The notes under the pieces were generated by a model, which was not told the DNA's origin, made no database searches, and saw only the letters and a list, made by a program, of their open reading frames with translations. The position numbers and the translations under genes are program-made. Shown piece after piece: positions 14,574 through 20,106 of a stretch of DNA of 20,106 nt. The stretch's first letter is position 1; each line of letters begins with the position of its first letter. The stretch spans positions 1 through 20,106 of the forward strand of contig JACDBY010000035.1 of assembly GCA_013694685.1 (NCBI GenBank). Reading direction: 5' to 3'. The DNA is from Actinomycetota bacterium. Its GTDB lineage: Bacteria; Actinomycetota; Thermoleophilia; Gaiellales; Gaiellaceae.

Positions 14574-15160
14574 TACACCGGCGGCGCCGGGTCGTACTGG
14601 ATGTAGCGCCTGACCTCGCGTGCGCGCTCGACCGAGCCGAGCCGGGCGACGAGATGGAGCGCCATGTCAATCCCCGCCGAGACACCCGCCGCGGTGACGA
14701 CCTCCCCGCTGTCCACGAACCGGTCGTCGGGTCGCAGGTCGATCGAGGGGTCGAGCTCGGCAAGCGTCTCGAGGCTTCCCCACCACGTCGTGGCCGGGCG
14801 CTCGTGCAGCAGGCCGGCCGCCGCGAAGACGAGAGCACCGGTGCAGACGCTCGTCATCAGGACGTCCTGCTCGCGCAGCTTCCGCAGGCGCTCGAGGACC
14901 ACCGGATCGGCAAGCTCGCGGCGTGTCCCGCGTCCGCCCGGGTAGACGAGGACGTCGATCGGCGGCGCTGCCTCCCACGTGTGGTCCGAAAGGACGCGCA
15001 GGCCCTTCGCGCAGGTCACGGCTTCGCTCGAGTCCGCGACGGTGAACACCTCGACGCCGTCCTCCGGCCACTGCGTCGACCAGGCGGCGAGCACCTCCCA
15101 CGGCCCGACCACATCCAGCTCTTCCGCGTCCTGGAAGAGCGCGACGGCGATCCGGGTCAT
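14573..15160 (-). CDS. DJ-1/PfpI superfamily protein (isonitrile hydratase-like)
   Basis: A 195-residue single-domain class I glutamine-amidotransferase-like fold. The start is like that of isonitrile hydratase/AraC-type PfpI domains (IAVALFQDAEELDVVGPWEVL; Asp16), and the nucleophile elbow is TSVCTGALVFAAAGLL with Cys106. The segment ATTWWGSLETL carries Trp where many relatives have His (ATTHW), so a His-dependent triad is unlikely; isonitrile hydratases use Asp and Cys without that His. ATG 15160 follows GAGG by about 8 nt; the frame is open upstream but runs antisense into scpB. It lies 67 nt after scpB in the same direction and may be an operon end. Substrate unknown. Confidence 0.85.
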   Translation of the reverse strand: MTRIAVALFQDAEELDVVGPWEVLAAWSTQWPEDGVEVFTVADSSEAVTCAKGLRVLSDHTWEAAPPIDVLVYPGGRGTRRELADPVVLERLRKLREQDVLMTSVCTGALVFAAAGLLHERPATTWWGSLETLAELDPSIDLRPDDRFVDSGEVVTAAGVSAGIDMALHLVARLGSVERAREVRRYIQYDPAPPV

Positions 15161-15227
15161 CCGTCCATCCTCGACCCGGACGATATCGGTGGCCGAAGCC
15201 CGCTTGGAAGAGACTGTCGCAAGCGTC

Positions 15228-15845
15228 CTACGACGCGCGTGCCTCGGCGACGGCGAGCAGGCGCTCGCGGATCGCATCCGGCTCCCCACCGAGGTCATCG
15301 AGCCGTGGAAGCTCCGCGAGCGTGTCGAGCCCGAAGACCCGCTCGAAGAGCGGTGTGACGCGGTACCGGACGGCGCCACCGGGCGCGTTCTCGCGACCCG
15401 CTTCGGCGACGAGACCTCGCTCGACGAGCGCGGCGACGGTGGAGTCGGCAGCGACTCCGCGGATCCGCGCGATCTCCGGCCGCGACACCGGCCCGAGGTA
15501 CGCGACGATCGCGAGCGTCTCGAGCGCAGCCTGCGAGAGCCCGCGCTCGACCGGACGCTCGAAGAGCCGTGCGCACGCCTCCGCCGCCTCGCGCGCTGCC
15601 CGGAAGGCGTATCCACCGGCGACACGTTCCAGCACGATGCCGCTCCGACCCTCCGCGTGGCGCTCGCGCACGAGCCCGAGCGCGGTCTCGATCCGCTCGG
15701 TCTCGTCGTCGACCGCGGTCGCGAGCTCCTCGACCGAGAGCGGTTGCGAGGCGACGACAAGGAGCGCCTCGATGGTGCGGGCGACCGCGTCGATCGGGGT
15801 GCCGGCGATGGTCTCGGCGGAAATCAGGCGGAGCGGACGGTCCAC
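15228..15845 (-). CDS. scpB: Segregation and condensation protein B
   Basis: Winged-helix partner of ScpA and SMC in the condensin complex that organises the chromosome. The frame has no ATG near its start; GTG 15845 is chosen because AGAAAGGA lies about 7 nt upstream, inside scpA, giving 205 residues and a 22-nt overlap with scpA. Family features: ARTIEALLVVASQPLSVEELA (about 25-45), QAALETLAIVAYLGPVSRPEIARIRG (the best conserved ScpB stretch) and RYRVTPLFERVFGL. Overlap and order with scpA support translational coupling and equal supply of the partners. Confidence 0.93.
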   Translation of the reverse strand: MDRPLRLISAETIAGTPIDAVARTIEALLVVASQPLSVEELATAVDDETERIETALGLVRERHAEGRSGIVLERVAGGYAFRAAREAAEACARLFERPVERGLSQAALETLAIVAYLGPVSRPEIARIRGVAADSTVAALVERGLVAEAGRENAPGGAVRYRVTPLFERVFGLDTLAELPRLDDLGGEPDAIRERLLAVAEARAS

Positions 15846-16582
15846 GCGTTCATCCTTTCTCTCTCGGTACGGGCGACGCGGATCGGCCCGAACGGCGCGG
15901 CCTGTGCGAGCGCGACCTCCCCGTTCTTGCGGAGCTCGAGGAGCGCGAGAAACGCGACGGCCTGCTCGATCCGGGGCAGGCTCGCGACCTCGCCGTCGAA
16001 GTCGAAGACACGCCGACGGCGGAGCACGGCGCGGAAACGCTCGAGGAACTGACCGACGGGCGGGAAGCGGAGGGCCATGTGCGAGAGAGACACCTTCGGC
16101 GGCGGCGTCGCAAGCCCTGCAAGAGCCGTCGCCAGCAGCGCCGGCTCCTGCGGAGCGAGCCGGCGCTCGGCTCGAGGTGCGAGCGGTGCCGGCCCGAGCC
16201 GGAAGTAGCGGTCGCGCTCGGCCGCGAGGCGCTCCCGTAACCAGACGGCCGCCTCTTTCATGCGCCGGTACTCGGCAAGCCGTCGGGCGAGCTCCTCGGC
16301 GGCCTCCTCGGGCTCGAGCTCTGCGAGCTCGGCGCCTTCCTCCGGGAAGAGCTGCCGCGCCTTGAGCTCGAGCAGCGCCGATATGAGGACGAGGAACTCG
16401 CCGCAGGCATCGAGGTCGATCTCGTCGCGTTCGGCAAGGTGTTGGACGAAGGCGACGACGATCGCGGCCATGTCGATCTCCGCCGGCTCGAGCTGCTCCT
16501 TGAGCACGAGCGTCAGGAGGAGGTCGAACGGCCCTTCGAACGCGTCGAGATCCAGCTCGAGATCGCGGGCCGCCGAGGACAC
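15824..16582 (-). CDS. scpA: Segregation and condensation protein A (kleisin)
   Basis: Kleisin subunit bridging SMC heads. The 252-residue protein starts with the family signature AFEGPFDLLLTLV (14-26), continues with IDMAAIVVAFVQHL and FLVLISALLELKARQLFP, has an acidic linker, and ends in the winged-helix region (VAFLALLELRKNGEVALAQ) that binds SMC. Start is GTG 16582, 9 nt after the lgt stop, with no ribosome site. TAGCAT 6 nt upstream overlaps the lgt TAG stop codon, so a leaderless transcript starting inside the operon is possible. It overlaps scpB by 22 nt. Confidence 0.94.
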   Translation of the reverse strand: MSSAARDLELDLDAFEGPFDLLLTLVLKEQLEPAEIDMAAIVVAFVQHLAERDEIDLDACGEFLVLISALLELKARQLFPEEGAELAELEPEEAAEELARRLAEYRRMKEAAVWLRERLAAERDRYFRLGPAPLAPRAERRLAPQEPALLATALAGLATPPPKVSLSHMALRFPPVGQFLERFRAVLRRRRVFDFDGEVASLPRIEQAVAFLALLELRKNGEVALAQAAPFGPIRVARTERERMNAWTVRSA

Positions 16583-16588
16583 GCGGCG

Positions 16589-16594
16589 ATGCTA
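16589..16594 (-). promoter_or_regulatory. Putative -10 element for leaderless scpA, overlapping the lgt stop codon
   Basis: Minus strand TAGCAT, 6 nt, GTG; its first three bases are the lgt stop codon. Stop-codon use offers an alternative reason for the TAG, so evidence is weaker than at other sites. Confidence 0.35.
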
Positions 16595-17488
16595 GTCGGG
16601 TCGTCGGACGCGCTTCTCGCCGGGAACGGACATCGTCCTCCGCGGCGACTCGGGCCGGCCGCGACGCGCTGCGGTGTCGGGCGGCCGCGCGCGGCGCTGG
16701 GAGAGCACGTACCAGATCGTCCCCGCCGCGATCCCGAGGAGCGAGACCCAGGCGTTGAAACGGAGCCCGGCGATCTCGTGCGCCGGATCGATGCGCAGGA
16801 GCTCGACCGCGAACCGTCCGACGCAGTAGAGCGCGATGTACGCAGCGAAGATGCCCGGTGGACGCGGTTTCAGGCGCCGCTCGAGGACGAAGACGAGGAT
16901 CGCCGCGGCTGCGAAGTCCCAGCCCAGCTCGTAGAGGAACGTCGGATGGAACGTCTCCTGGTCGATGTGCTCGAGCGGCCGGTTGATCGGGTCGATCTCG
17001 AGCCCCCACGGCAGGTCGGTAGGCCTTCCGAAGAGCTCCTGGTTCCACCAGTTGCCGAGGCGCCCTACCCCCTGGGCGAGGAGAAGCGCCGGCGCGAGAC
17101 AGTCGGCGAGCAGCCAGACGTCGACCCCGGCCCGCTTCGCCACGAGGCCGCCGACGAGGCAGCCGGCCGCGATCCCGCCCCAGACACCGAGGCCGCCGCG
17201 CCAGATGGCAAACGGCCCCCACCACTCGTCGGGCACCTCGCTCCAGCTCGTCGCGAGGTGGTAGAGCCGCGCGCCGACGATCCCGGCCGCGACCCCCCAG
17301 ACGGCGCAGCGAAAGATGAGATCCCAGTCGCCCCCGCGCGCGACCCAGCGCCGGCCGGCGACGTAGGTCGCGAGCGCGATCGCCGCGAGGAGCGTGAGCC
17401 CGTACATGTGCACGGTGAGCGGCCCGAGCTCGACCGTCCCGGAGCTGGGCGATGGAATCGAAGCGAGGATGTGCACGGCGAGGCGCAT
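16592..17488 (-). CDS. lgt: Prolipoprotein diacylglyceryl transferase
   Basis: Inner-membrane enzyme that transfers diacylglycerol from phosphatidylglycerol to the lipobox Cys of prolipoproteins. The 298-residue protein has several hydrophobic helices, the N-terminal IPSPSSGTVELGPLTVHMYGL, and the signature GRLGNWWNQELFG (142-154), plus HPTFLYE and LLRIDPAHEI near the C-terminal helices. The GGLGVWGG stretch (99-106) has Trp at the place of the E. coli His103, as in actinobacterial enzymes. The C-terminus is a short basic tail. ATG 17488 follows GAGG by about 6 nt. It is the first gene of lgt-scpA-scpB and diverges from the LysE-type gene, with 32 nt between starts. Confidence 0.95.
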   Translation of the reverse strand: MRLAVHILASIPSPSSGTVELGPLTVHMYGLTLLAAIALATYVAGRRWVARGGDWDLIFRCAVWGVAAGIVGARLYHLATSWSEVPDEWWGPFAIWRGGLGVWGGIAAGCLVGGLVAKRAGVDVWLLADCLAPALLLAQGVGRLGNWWNQELFGRPTDLPWGLEIDPINRPLEHIDQETFHPTFLYELGWDFAAAAILVFVLERRLKPRPPGIFAAYIALYCVGRFAVELLRIDPAHEIAGLRFNAWVSLLGIAAGTIWYVLSQRRARPPDTAARRGRPESPRRTMSVPGEKRVRRPD

Positions 17489-17507
17489 TCTGCCTCAGAC
17501 CGCGGAC

Positions 17508-17513
17508 TATGCT
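17508..17513 (+). promoter_or_regulatory. Putative -10 element for the leaderless LysE-family gene
   Basis: TATGCT, 7 nt, GTG (17521). The same bases read on the minus strand contain CATAGT, a possible -10 for lgt, so the two divergent promoters may overlap. Confidence 0.4.
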
Positions 17514-17520
17514 CGACGGC

Positions 17521-18132
17521 GTGAGCATCGAGTTTCTCGTGACGACGATGATCATCGTCGCGACGCCCGGTACCGGTGTCGTCTACACGCTCGCGGCCGG
17601 TCTCACGCGCGGTAGCCGGGCAAGCGTGATCGCGGCGTTCGGCTGCACGCTCGGGATCGTTCCCCACATGGTCGCCGCGATTACGGGTCTGGCAGCGCTT
17701 CTCCACACGAGCGCCGTCGCCTTCCAGACCCTGAAGTACTTCGGCGTCGCCTATCTCCTCTACATGGCCTGGGCGACGCTCCGCGAGCGTGGTGCCCTCG
17801 TCGTCGAGGGCGAGGCGACGCCTCGCTCCGTCGCGAGGATCGTCGGGTCGGCAGTGCTCGTGAACGTCCTCAACCCGAAGCTGACGATCTTCTTCTTCGC
17901 TTTCCTGCCGCAGTTCGTGGGCGCGGGCGACACGGGGTCGGTGTGGCGGATGCTCGAGCTGAGCGCCGTCTTCATGGCGCTCACGTTCGTCGTCTTCGCG
18001 CTCTACGGACTCTTCGCGGCGTCCGTGAGGACACATGTGATCTCGCGTCCCCGCGTGATCACATGGATGCGGCGCGCCTTCGCCGGCTCGTTCGCCGCGC
18101 TCGGCGCGCGTCTCGCCTTCACCGACCGCTAG
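17521..18132 (+). CDS. LysE/RhtB-family amino-acid exporter
   Basis: Integral membrane protein of the LysE superfamily, which exports amino acids or similar small molecules. From GTG 17521 it has 203 residues and begins as the family does: EFLVTTMIIVATPGTGVVYTLAAGLTRG, including the TPG motif (TPGP in most). About six hydrophobic segments follow, with FGVAYLLYMAWATL and NVLNPKLTIFFFAFLPQFV, the conserved 'NPK' segment. An ATG at 17509 would add four residues; TATGCT placed 7 nt before the GTG favours the shorter form. Its 3' end overlaps the convergent VOC gene by 14 nt. The exported compound cannot be predicted. Confidence 0.9.
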   Translation: MSIEFLVTTMIIVATPGTGVVYTLAAGLTRGSRASVIAAFGCTLGIVPHMVAAITGLAALLHTSAVAFQTLKYFGVAYLLYMAWATLRERGALVVEGEATPRSVARIVGSAVLVNVLNPKLTIFFFAFLPQFVGAGDTGSVWRMLELSAVFMALTFVVFALYGLFAASVRTHVISRPRVITWMRRAFAGSFAALGARLAFTDR

Positions 18133-18562
18133 ATACACCCTTCGCGCGAAGCTCGGCGAGGGCGGCGTCGGTCTTCTCGAGCCTGTCGTGACCCATTGTC
18201 TCGAGCACCTCGTCCGTCTTCGTGAACTGCACCTCGCGATAGTCGACGAACTGGAGGAGATTGCCCCAGGGGTCACGGAGGTCGAGCGACGGCGGGCGCG
18301 AGACCTCGATGCCGGCAGCGAGCGCCGCCGCCCGGACGGCCTCCTTGTCGTCGACGACGATCCCGACGTGCCGCGCGACGTCCGATCCCCCGCTGCGTGG
18401 TGCCGCGAGGGCGAGGAACTGATCTCCCATGTCGACGAAGGCCATCGACCCCATCCGGCCGCGGAGCTCGAGCGGCCCGACGAGCCGCTCCCAGAACGCG
18501 AGCGCCTCCTCGATCGAGTCGACCTCGAGCGCGACGTGGTTGATCCCGACGAGGCGGCTCAT
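18119..18562 (-). CDS. VOC (glyoxalase/dioxygenase-like) family protein
   Basis: A 147-residue protein with one vicinal-oxygen-chelate unit: GINHVALEVDSIEEALAFWERL at the start, GSMAFVDMGDQFLALA in the middle, RHVGIVVDD as the second beta start, and DLRDPWGNLLQFVDY near the end. In metal-dependent relatives the last motif usually carries Glu; here it is Gln (NLLQF), so metal binding is uncertain. ATG 18562 is preferred over an open frame reaching 18643, whose extra residues look non-coding. It converges on the LysE-type gene with a 14-nt overlap of 3' ends. Substrate unknown. Confidence 0.85.
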   Translation of the reverse strand: MSRLVGINHVALEVDSIEEALAFWERLVGPLELRGRMGSMAFVDMGDQFLALAAPRSGGSDVARHVGIVVDDKEAVRAAALAAGIEVSRPPSLDLRDPWGNLLQFVDYREVQFTKTDEVLETMGHDRLEKTDAALAELRAKGVSSGR

Positions 18563-18628
18563 GCCTGCGCTCGAGCGTACCGAGTCTGTGCGGAACCGAT
18601 CGCGGCCGGCCGGTGTAGATGAGCCAAT

Positions 18629-18690
18629 GCGGAAACGCGACAAGCGACAGGAATTCGCTTCTGCGGAAATTCTGCTTCGCGAACCAAATC
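18629..18690. repeat. REP-like element, copy A
   Basis: About 60 nt. The hairpin AATTCGC/GCG-GA-AATT around 18651-18672 is followed by TCTGCTTCGCGAACCAAAT. It shares order and tail with copies B and C. An overlapping perfect 9-bp stem, CTGCTTCGC (18672-18680) with GCGAAGCAG (18705-18713), joins it to the next stretch. Confidence 0.6.
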
Positions 18691-18715
18691 ATGGTTTGCG
18701 GCCTGCGAAGCAGGA

Positions 18716-18744
18716 CGCCTTCAGGGGTCGCCTCGCCGAAGGCG
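18716..18744. other. Hairpin between repeat copies A and B
   Basis: CGCCTTC (18716-18722) pairs with GAAGGCG (18738-18744), 7 bp around a 15-nt loop. Together with copies A and B the 250-nt stretch between the VOC and YtkA-like genes is a row of hairpins. Confidence 0.45.
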
Positions 18745-18795
18745 CGGATCAAGCGGAAAGAATCCGTTCCCGCGGATTCCTGCTCGCGAACAAAT
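18735..18795. repeat. REP-like element, copy B
   Basis: Begins GCCGAAGGCGC and GGATCAAGC, has the stem GAATCCG (18760-18766)/CGGATTC (18773-18779), and ends TCCTGCTCGCGAACAAAT. The element ends 23 nt before the ATG of the YtkA-like gene. Confidence 0.65.
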
Positions 18796-18817
18796 AGCAG
18801 TCCGAAAGGAGCAAGTG

Positions 18818-19183
18818 ATGCGCAAGCTCGTCCTCGTCCTCGTCGTTCTCGGCGCCCTCGCACCGGCCGCGGCTCTCGCGGGCGGCTGGGCGACCGTCAA
18901 GCTGAGCTCGACCCCCGCCGGCACCCAGGCGGGTGCCCCCTGGGTCGTCGATCTGACCGTTCTCCAGCACGGTGTGACGCCTCTCGCCGGAGTCGAGCCA
19001 CGCGTCCGGATCGCGCAGGGCACGATCGCCCGCTCGTTCCTCGCCCGGCCGACAAAGGTCGAGGGCGTCTACCGAGCCCGCGTCGTCTTCCCGCGTGCGG
19101 GAACCTGGCGCTGGTCGATCTGGGACGGCTTCACCCGAACGCACACCTACAAGGCAGTCCGGGTAACCCCCAACGCGGCCTGA
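18818..19183 (+). CDS. Small secreted YtkA-like domain protein
   Basis: ATG 18818 has GAAAGGAG (18804-18811) 6 nt upstream; the GTG three bases earlier is too close. The 121-residue protein opens with a clean signal peptide (MRKLVLVLVVLGALAPAAALA, cleavage near residue 21). The mature part is one beta-rich domain: WATVKLSSTPAGTQAGAPW, VDLTVLQHGVTPLAGVEPRVRI, and FPRAGTWRWSIWDGF at the end. This spacing resembles YtkA-like domains, which are secreted immunoglobulin-like folds sometimes linked to copper or cytochrome oxidase genes. No such genes are nearby, so the role is unknown. REP-like repeats and hairpins flank it on both sides. Confidence 0.8.
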   Translation: MRKLVLVLVVLGALAPAAALAGGWATVKLSSTPAGTQAGAPWVVDLTVLQHGVTPLAGVEPRVRIAQGTIARSFLARPTKVEGVYRARVVFPRAGTWRWSIWDGFTRTHTYKAVRVTPNAA

Positions 19184-19194
19184 GTCGCAGCGCT

Positions 19195-19220
19195 GCGAGG
19201 GCAGCGGCGGCTGCCCTCGC
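19195..19220. terminator. Strong GC hairpin after the YtkA-like gene
   Basis: GCGAGGGCAGC, loop GGCG, GCTGCCCTCGC: perfect 11-bp stem starting 11 nt after the stop codon. No T-run follows, but stability and place suggest a terminator or 3' stabiliser. Confidence 0.6.
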
Positions 19221-19227
19221 GCCGACC

Positions 19228-19257
19228 GAGAGCACGTGTCCGACTGAAGTCGGACAC
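19228..19257. repeat. Palindrome family 1, copy 2
   Basis: Thirty bases identical to 1339-1368, with the stem GTGTCCGACT/AGTCGGACAC (19236-19257). As at the first copy, a REP-like hairpin follows within about 45 nt. Confidence 0.8.
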
Positions 19258-19278
19258 AACCCGAGAGGCGGTCGCGAC

Positions 19279-19340
19279 GCCGAAGGCGCGGGATCAAGCC
19301 GCAGGATTCGGCTTCTGGCGAATCCTGCTGGCGAACAAAC
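19279..19340. repeat. REP-like element, copy C
   Basis: Begins GCCGAAGGCGC and GGATCAAGC as copy B; stem GCAGGATTCG (19301-19310)/CGAATCCTGC (19319-19328) is a perfect 10 bp; ends GCTGGCGAACAAA. It stops at the 3' end of the cyclic-nucleotide-binding gene. Confidence 0.65.
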
Positions 19341-19757
19341 CTAGACCGCGTCCGCGTGCAGCCGCTCGCCGAGGCTCTGGAGCACCTTGGCCGAGACCGT
19401 GGGCGTCCGCTCGAGGAGGCCGCGGAAGGCGCGGTCGGTGACGACGAGGAGCCTGACCGGACTCGTCGCTGTCACGGTCGCGGTACGGGGGACGTCCGCG
19501 ACGAGCGCGATCTCGCCGATGAAGTCACCGGACCCGAGATCTCGGAGCTTTCGTCCCTTGCGGGTGACCCGTACCGTGCCCTCGACGACGACGAGGAACT
19601 CCCGGCCGCGCTCGCCCTCACGGATGAGGGTCGCCCCCTCGGCGAGGTCGAGCTCGTCGGCGATCTCGGCGATGCGCTGCACGTCCGCCTTGGAGCACCC
19701 GGCGAAGAGCGGCACCCTCTTCAACAGATCGACCTTCGCGTTCTTCCTGAGCTGCAC
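19341..19757 (-). CDS. Single-domain cyclic nucleotide-binding protein
   Basis: A 138-residue protein made of one CAP-type cNMP-binding beta roll: VDLLKRVPLFAGCSKADVQRIA at the start, LIREGERGREFLVVVEGTVRV in the middle, and the phosphate-binding cassette SGDFIGEIALVADVPRTATV (76-95) with Glu82 and Arg91, the residues that normally contact the ribose and phosphate. No DNA-binding, kinase or channel domain is attached, so it may act by protein contact. GTG 19757 lacks a ribosome site but has TAGGAT 6 nt upstream (leaderless). The first residues look like a normal family N-terminus. Ligand (cAMP or cGMP) and partner are unknown. Confidence 0.88.
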   Translation of the reverse strand: MQLRKNAKVDLLKRVPLFAGCSKADVQRIAEIADELDLAEGATLIREGERGREFLVVVEGTVRVTRKGRKLRDLGSGDFIGEIALVADVPRTATVTATSPVRLLVVTDRAFRGLLERTPTVSAKVLQSLGERLHADAV

Positions 19758-19763
19758 CGCGCG

Positions 19764-19769
19764 ATCCTA
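19764..19769 (-). promoter_or_regulatory. Putative -10 element for the leaderless cNMP-binding gene
   Basis: Minus strand TAGGAT, 6 nt, GTG. Same spacing as before the DAHP synthase and aminopeptidase genes. Confidence 0.45.
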
Positions 19770-19953
19770 CGAGCGGGAGGCGCATGCCGCAAGTATCCGA
19801 CCCGCGCGCGCGAGGACCGTCCCGGAACGTTCTTACAGCTCCTTCATCCCCCGACCGCAATTCCTGAACGCCGAGCGCGTACAACGAGACATCCGATCGG
19901 ACCGCTCGCGCGAACATCTAGACAGACGTCCTCCAATGCATAAGGAAGAGACC

Positions 19954-20106
19954 ATGTCGCAAGCAGAGCTCATCGAGCCGCACGTCGAGGTCGACCGCGT
20001 CGAGCAATGGCGGGCATTCTCTCTCGAGCGCGCCGGCTATGACGCGGAGTCGGCCGCGGTGCTCGCCGGAACGCCCGAGGTCGATCTCCATCTGGCGATG
20101 TCGCTC
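19954..20106 (+). CDS. Unrecognised protein, 3'-truncated by the window
   Basis: The ATG follows AAGGAAGAG (19942-19950) closely. The 51 residues in the window (MSQAELIEPHVEVDRVEQWR at the start, then LERAGYDAESAAVLAGTPEVDLHLAMSL) form a soluble, probably helical N-terminus without signal peptide. The pattern resembles short hypothetical proteins of actinobacteria in which a Cys-containing segment follows, but that part lies outside. The 196 nt before it hold the divergent cNMP-protein promoter; no convincing promoter for this gene was found. Confidence 0.65.
   Translation, partial: MSQAELIEPHVEVDRVEQWRAFSLERAGYDAESAAVLAGTPEVDLHLAMSL

Noticed and set aside
15228..17555. Minus-strand open frame of 775 codons
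   Set aside because: Only its end (scpB, from 15845) is real. The rest passes out of frame through scpA and lgt, both of which have full family motifs.
1..20106. CRISPR array, tRNA or rRNA genes, insertion sequence, prophage
   Set aside because: No evenly spaced direct repeats, no tRNA or rRNA sequence was recognised in the gaps, and no transposase, integrase or phage gene is present. The repeats found are dispersed palindromes.

Overview
The window is high-GC bacterial chromosome from an actinobacterium, most likely of the Thermoleophilia (Gaiellales/Solirubrobacterales) type. The grounds are base composition, GTG/TTG starts, an actinobacterial-style Lgt (GGLGVWGG where proteobacterial enzymes have a His), a class II DAHP synthase, and many starts that look leaderless (TANNNT placed 6-8 nt before the start codon). 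The lineage is inferred from sequence character; no database search was possible. Nearly all of it is core housekeeping DNA, with no phage, IS or CRISPR.

Layout. A 5'-truncated DtxR-family regulator (1-653, +) and a secreted helical protein (747-1340, +) converge on a long minus-strand block read from right to left: class II DAHP synthase (10334-8979), prephenate dehydrogenase with ACT domain, aroA, cmk, plsC, der, gpsA and metK (ending at 1389). It joins aromatic amino-acid synthesis, CMP kinase, phospholipid acylation, ribosome assembly, glycerol-3-phosphate supply and SAM synthesis. trpS (10510-11493, +) diverges from the DAHP synthase gene and is followed by a membrane-anchored PASTA protein. 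Then come rluB (-), an M29 aminopeptidase (+), a DJ-1/PfpI protein (-), and the minus-strand set lgt-scpA-scpB. A LysE-type exporter (+) diverges from lgt and runs convergently, with a 14-nt overlap, into a VOC/glyoxalase protein (-). The right end holds a small secreted YtkA-like protein, a single-domain cyclic-nucleotide-binding protein and the start of an unrecognised gene.

The strongest unexpected signal is the leader of trpS (10360-10510). A good sigma-70-like promoter would start transcription at or next to the ATG of a 25-codon leader ORF with one Trp codon. The ORF ends directly before a 13-of-14-bp hairpin that buries the trpS Shine-Dalgarno sequence. Two further stems, each mutually exclusive with the next, give the 1:2, 2:3, 3:4 arrangement of a ribosome-controlled attenuator. 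This one appears to act on translation initiation, because no U-tract follows. Trp-tRNA shortage would then raise TrpRS, next to the gene for the first enzyme of aromatic synthesis.

The second theme is dispersed palindromes. Several families of short perfect inverted repeats sit directly on or beside stop codons, including 30-nt identical copies 18 kb apart. A roughly 60-nt REP-like element occurs three times around the YtkA-like gene, and a fourth related hairpin forms the in-frame C-terminal codons of metK. Paired arm changes between copies keep the hairpins intact. The third theme is the recurrent leaderless-promoter signature at seven starts.
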